Source: a virus
Direction: 5' to 3' (one strand)
Virus record (IMG/VR): IMGVR_UViG_3300042309_001350
Coordinates: 1 to 49,553 of that record
Length of the DNA stretch: 49,553 nucleotides
Shown piece after piece: positions 46,952-49,553 of this stretch; the first letter of the stretch is position 1; each line of letters opens with the position of its first letter. A program made the position numbers and the translations under genes. The notes beneath the pieces are model-generated. The model ran no database searches. It was given only the letters and a program-made list of their open reading frames with translations, and had not been told where the DNA came from.

Positions 46952-48814
46952 ATGGCAATGCCCCCCGTCGAGAACGAGTTGGTGTATTTCACCATCGTCG
47001 GCAACTACCGCGCCATGCTGGCGGATAGCCTGGTGGACACCGACTTTGACCCCGATCTCGGTGAGCTGACCGCGACGGTGACGTTCACTCCGCTGATCAA
47101 CACCGGCGACGCGCTGCTGGTCACCACCAGTAACCCGCCGGTGCACATCGTGTGTGCCCCGGTGGTGGGTATCATCGACACCGACGGCCGCCTCAAGCTG
47201 CGCAGGGATTTCACCGACGTGCCGGACGGGCCGTGGACCCCGATCAAGTTGCTGGGCAACTGCCCTCAGCTCGAGCTCGACCCCGACTTCCCGCTGGCAT
47301 ATCGCGTGAGCTTCACCAACGTACGCATCGGCGGCAAGCCGGGCGTGCTCAACAGCTACGATTTTGTCGCGCCGGACCATGAGGTGGAGCTCGATCTGGT
47401 CGAGGTCATGCGGCAGCCGGGCCTCCCCGCCACCGGCATCACCAAGCTGGCCCCCACTCAGGTGCGGGTCAATGAGAACGGTGATCTCGTCTTCAGCTTC
47501 ATGGGGGAGGACATCCCAGACCCCGTCGACCTCGGCAACATCGCGGGGGCGGAGGGTCCCGCGGGCCCTCCCGGAGAACCCGGCCCGGCCGGAGAGCCTG
47601 GCGCCGACGGGTTGGCGGCGACCATCGCCGTAGGCACCACGACCACCGGCGCCGCGGGTACGCCCGCTAGCGTCACAAATAAGGGCACGCCCAGCGCCGC
47701 GGTGTTCGACTTCACCCTCCCGCGAGGGGACGCCGGACCGCAGGGTCAGCAGGGTGTCCCCGGTCTCGGAATCCGGTACATGGGTGAGATCAGCGACCTT
47801 TCGGAGCTCCCGGCGGGGGCCACGCATGGCGACTTGTGGGTACTGGGCAACCGGGATAACCCGGACGTGCCCGCGCGTGCATACATCTGGAATAGCACCA
47901 CCTCCGTCTGGGACGACGGCGGCAACATCCAGGGCGCCCGCGGCGACGTCGGGCCCGCTGGCCCGGCTGGAGCCAAGGGCGACACCGGCGCCGCCGGTGG
48001 CGTCGGACCGGCCGGTCCCGCGGGCACTGCGGCGACCATCGCAGTGGGGACCACGACCACCGGCGCCGCGGGTAGTCAAGCAACAGTTACAAATAAGGGC
48101 ACCAACGCCGCCGCGGTGTTCGACTTCACCATCCCGACCGGCGCCGCGGGCCCGGCCGGAGCCAAGGGCGACCCCGGCGCCACCGGTCCCGCGGGCACTG
48201 CGGCGACCATCGCGGTGGGGACCACCACCACCGGCACCGCGGGCACCAACGCCACGGTCACGAATAAGGGCACGGCCAACGCGGCGGTGTTCGACTTCAC
48301 CATCCCCGCGGGACCGGCCGGGGCTAAGGGTGACACCGGCGCTGCCGGTGCAAAGGGTGACACCGGTGCCGCGGGTCCAGCCGGTACCGCGGCCACCATC
48401 GCCGTCGGCACGACCACTACCGGCGCCGCGGGGAGTTCGGCGACAGTTACAAACAAGGGCACGGCGGCGGCCGCGGTCTTCGATTTCAGCATCCCCGCGG
48501 GACCCGCAGGGGTCGCAGGGGCTAAGGGTGACACCGGCGCAGCGGGCCCACCCGGACCATCCGCCGTGTCTAAAGACGCCAACAACAGCGCGAAACTGGG
48601 CACGGACAACCTGATCTACGTGCCGACCAGCGCCGCAGCTAACGCGGTAACGGGCTACATCAACAACCCCGCCGCGGCCACAGCGGGGATGGGTCTCTGG
48701 GTGGGACCGCAGAGCTCGTTCGACACCCTGACCACCCGCGACGCGAAGATCGTCTACATCGTCATCCCGGCACCGGCTCTGGCTGATCCCAGCACCACCA
48801 AGGACGTCCAGTGA
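46952..48814 (+). CDS. Collagen-like tail fibre protein
   Basis: 620 residues. N-terminal 190: a beta-rich attachment domain (NELVYFTIVGNYRAMLADSLVD, LIKLLGNCPQ type). Then alternating Gly-X-Y stretches (GPAGPPGEPGPAGEPGADG) and four copies of a block IAVGTTTTGAAG...VTNKGT...AAVFDF. C-terminal end GLWVGPQSSFDTLTTRDAKIVYIV matches the end of the 29919 fibre. Likely a trimeric side or tip fibre. Overlaps the propeller gene by 4 bp (GTGA). Confidence 0.88.
   Translation: MAMPPVENELVYFTIVGNYRAMLADSLVDTDFDPDLGELTATVTFTPLINTGDALLVTTSNPPVHIVCAPVVGIIDTDGRLKLRRDFTDVPDGPWTPIKLLGNCPQLELDPDFPLAYRVSFTNVRIGGKPGVLNSYDFVAPDHEVELDLVEVMRQPGLPATGITKLAPTQVRVNENGDLVFSFMGEDIPDPVDLGNIAGAEGPAGPPGEPGPAGEPGADGLAATIAVGTTTTGAAGTPASVTNKGTPSAAVFDFTLPRGDAGPQGQQGVPGLGIRYMGEISDLSELPAGATHGDLWVLGNRDNPDVPARAYIWNSTTSVWDDGGNIQGARGDVGPAGPAGAKGDTGAAGGVGPAGPAGTAATIAVGTTTTGAAGSQATVTNKGTNAAAVFDFTIPTGAAGPAGAKGDPGATGPAGTAATIAVGTTTTGTAGTNATVTNKGTANAAVFDFTIPAGPAGAKGDTGAAGAKGDTGAAGPAGTAATIAVGTTTTGAAGSSATVTNKGTAAAAVFDFSIPAGPAGVAGAKGDTGAAGPPGPSAVSKDANNSAKLGTDNLIYVPTSAAANAVTGYINNPAAATAGMGLWVGPQSSFDTLTTRDAKIVYIVIPAPALADPSTTKDVQ
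47621..48530 (+). repeat. Repeated coding modules in the collagen-like fibre gene
   Basis: Modules starting ACCATCGC at 47621, 48035, 48206 and 48395 each encode TIAVGTTTTG, VTNKG and AVFDF followed by Gly-X-Y. Copies differ mainly at third codon positions, so the protein is kept while DNA drifts. Confidence 0.8.
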
Positions 48815-49553
48815 CCATCTACGCAGACGGGGTGGCCGCACCGTTCGCGAATGGCGTCTTCGCAGAGGCCGTCTACGCGGGTGACGAGAAGGTCTGGCCC
48901 GTAGGGATCGACACGCATGTCTACACACCGCGAAGCGGTATCGGCAACGGCGGTGAGTCCGCAAACGGCCAGACGTGGTCGGCATTCATTGCTGGGCAGG
49001 GGCGGATTCTGTTTTCGCGCAACGTCGGCGGAGGCGGTGCGACCAATGAGCTGAATGTGAACACAATGTGGTTGGAGCAGATGTCGGGCACGGCAACCGG
49101 TGTTCCCACGTCGCAGATGCTGGCTGCCACTCCGGACGGGTCGAAGGTTTTCTTCACACAGAACAACCCCGGCGGCGTGATCGTCTTCGACACCGTGACC
49201 AACAAGGCTGTCGCCACGCTCGACTCTGGCGTGCCCGCGTTCGGCGTAACCGTGGCCGCAGGAAAAGTCTGGGTATCACACCGCAACGCAAAGGTGGTCA
49301 CCGTCTACGACGCGAACACGCATGCCAAGATCACGACAATCCCGGTCACCAACGGCACCGAGCAGCTGGCGGCAAACCCGCAGGAATCAGGCGTTTTTGC
49401 AGCCAGCCCGGCGGGTAAATGTGTGTACGCCATCTCAACCACGTCAAACACAATCACCAAGACGATTACTGACCCCGCCGGTGTGGGTAAGGGCATCGCG
49501 GCCAACCAGCAGGGCATCTACAGCAGCGCAGGTAATCAGGTGACTCAGCTCAA
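48811..49553 (+). CDS. Beta-propeller tail protein, 3'-truncated by contig end
   Basis: GTG 48811 overlaps the fibre stop (GTGA) and the frame is open to the contig end (about 247 residues). It begins MTIYADGVAAPFANGVFAEA, then VYAGDEKVWP, a short attachment motif as in the 31488 gene, and enters propeller blades at about residue 85. From 49049 it repeats bases 1-505 with changes in the blade sequence (for example VFVLDTAT versus VIVFDTVT). It supplies the N-terminus missing at the left contig end or is a separate paralogue. Confidence 0.85.
   Translation, partial: MTIYADGVAAPFANGVFAEAVYAGDEKVWPVGIDTHVYTPRSGIGNGGESANGQTWSAFIAGQGRILFSRNVGGGGATNELNVNTMWLEQMSGTATGVPTSQMLAATPDGSKVFFTQNNPGGVIVFDTVTNKAVATLDSGVPAFGVTVAAGKVWVSHRNAKVVTVYDANTHAKITTIPVTNGTEQLAANPQESGVFAASPAGKCVYAISTTSNTITKTITDPAGVGKGIAANQQGIYSSAGNQVTQL
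49049..49553. repeat. Terminal near-repeat, right copy
   Basis: Partner of 1-505; identical over 49049-49175 (127 bp), then about 32 differences, about half of them silent. Both matches reach exactly to a contig end. Confidence 0.9.

Noticed and set aside
49049-49553. Direct terminal repeat of a linear phage genome, or a diversity-generating retroelement template/variable pair
   Set aside because: The copies are not identical, so not a physical terminal repeat; no reverse transcriptase is present and substitutions are not adenine-directed.

Overview
The window holds essentially the whole genome of a temperate, siphovirus-type actinobacteriophage, seen as one contig of about 49.5 kb. It is GC-rich, with densely packed genes that often overlap by 4 bp (ATGA/GTGA). 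It carries an HK97-type head, a long-tail module with a -1 frameshift in the tail-assembly chaperone, and a tyrosine integrase beside an attP that copies the 3' half of a tRNA-Lys(CUU) gene. DtxR/IdeR-like and LexA-like boxes also point to a high-GC actinobacterial host, possibly a mycolic-acid genus (Gordonia, Mycobacterium, Rhodococcus or relatives). The genus cannot be fixed from the sequence, and no lysin B was seen. An intact attP rather than attL/attR suggests the excised or virion form. Both contig ends lie in the same beta-propeller tail gene and overlap by 505 bp at roughly 94% identity. The first 127 bp match exactly, so the join is either an unresolved tandem paralogue or a strain variant.

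Layout. 1-950: end of the propeller tail gene. 947-3067: lysis cassette (tiny membrane peptide, C39-like endolysin, holin and two membrane proteins). 3165-6500: DEDD exonuclease with a zinc ribbon, an FtsK/TraB-like translocase and five small proteins, most of them membrane proteins. 6507-6589: an 83-nt RNA that looks like the tRNA-like domain of tmRNA without its messenger part. 6587-8916: RHH regulator, attP, integrase and an unknown gene. 8913-17015 (leftward): the early replication and recombination operon (primase-helicase, RecB/Cas4-like exonuclease, possible SSB, resolvase-like nuclease, redoxin, small HTH protein). 17016-18184: a control/origin-like region with inverted iteron-like units around an AT-rich core. 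18185-19619 (rightward): small genes, a GH19 lysin, a 19-residue peptide and an HNH nuclease. 19620-23022: an accessory island of GC-rich repeats around three leftward one-gene cassettes, each with its own promoter, leader hairpin and terminator. 23023-49553 (rightward): methylase, terminase, head, neck, tail and fibre genes.

How it fits together. Leftward early genes from the 17-kb control region would replicate and recombine the DNA. Rightward late genes from about 23 kb run through head and tail, across the contig junction, into lysis and probably the translocase operon, ending at a terminator near 6870. The lysin is split: the peptidase lies in the lysis cassette and the glycosidase 17 kb away. 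The most unusual items are the mini-tmRNA-like RNA, the translocase plus small-membrane-protein operon (similar in layout to actinobacterial tra-spd modules), the three repeated-format cassettes flanked by repeats, two iron-box-like sites, and the variable propeller gene at the contig ends. No conventional immunity repressor could be recognised.
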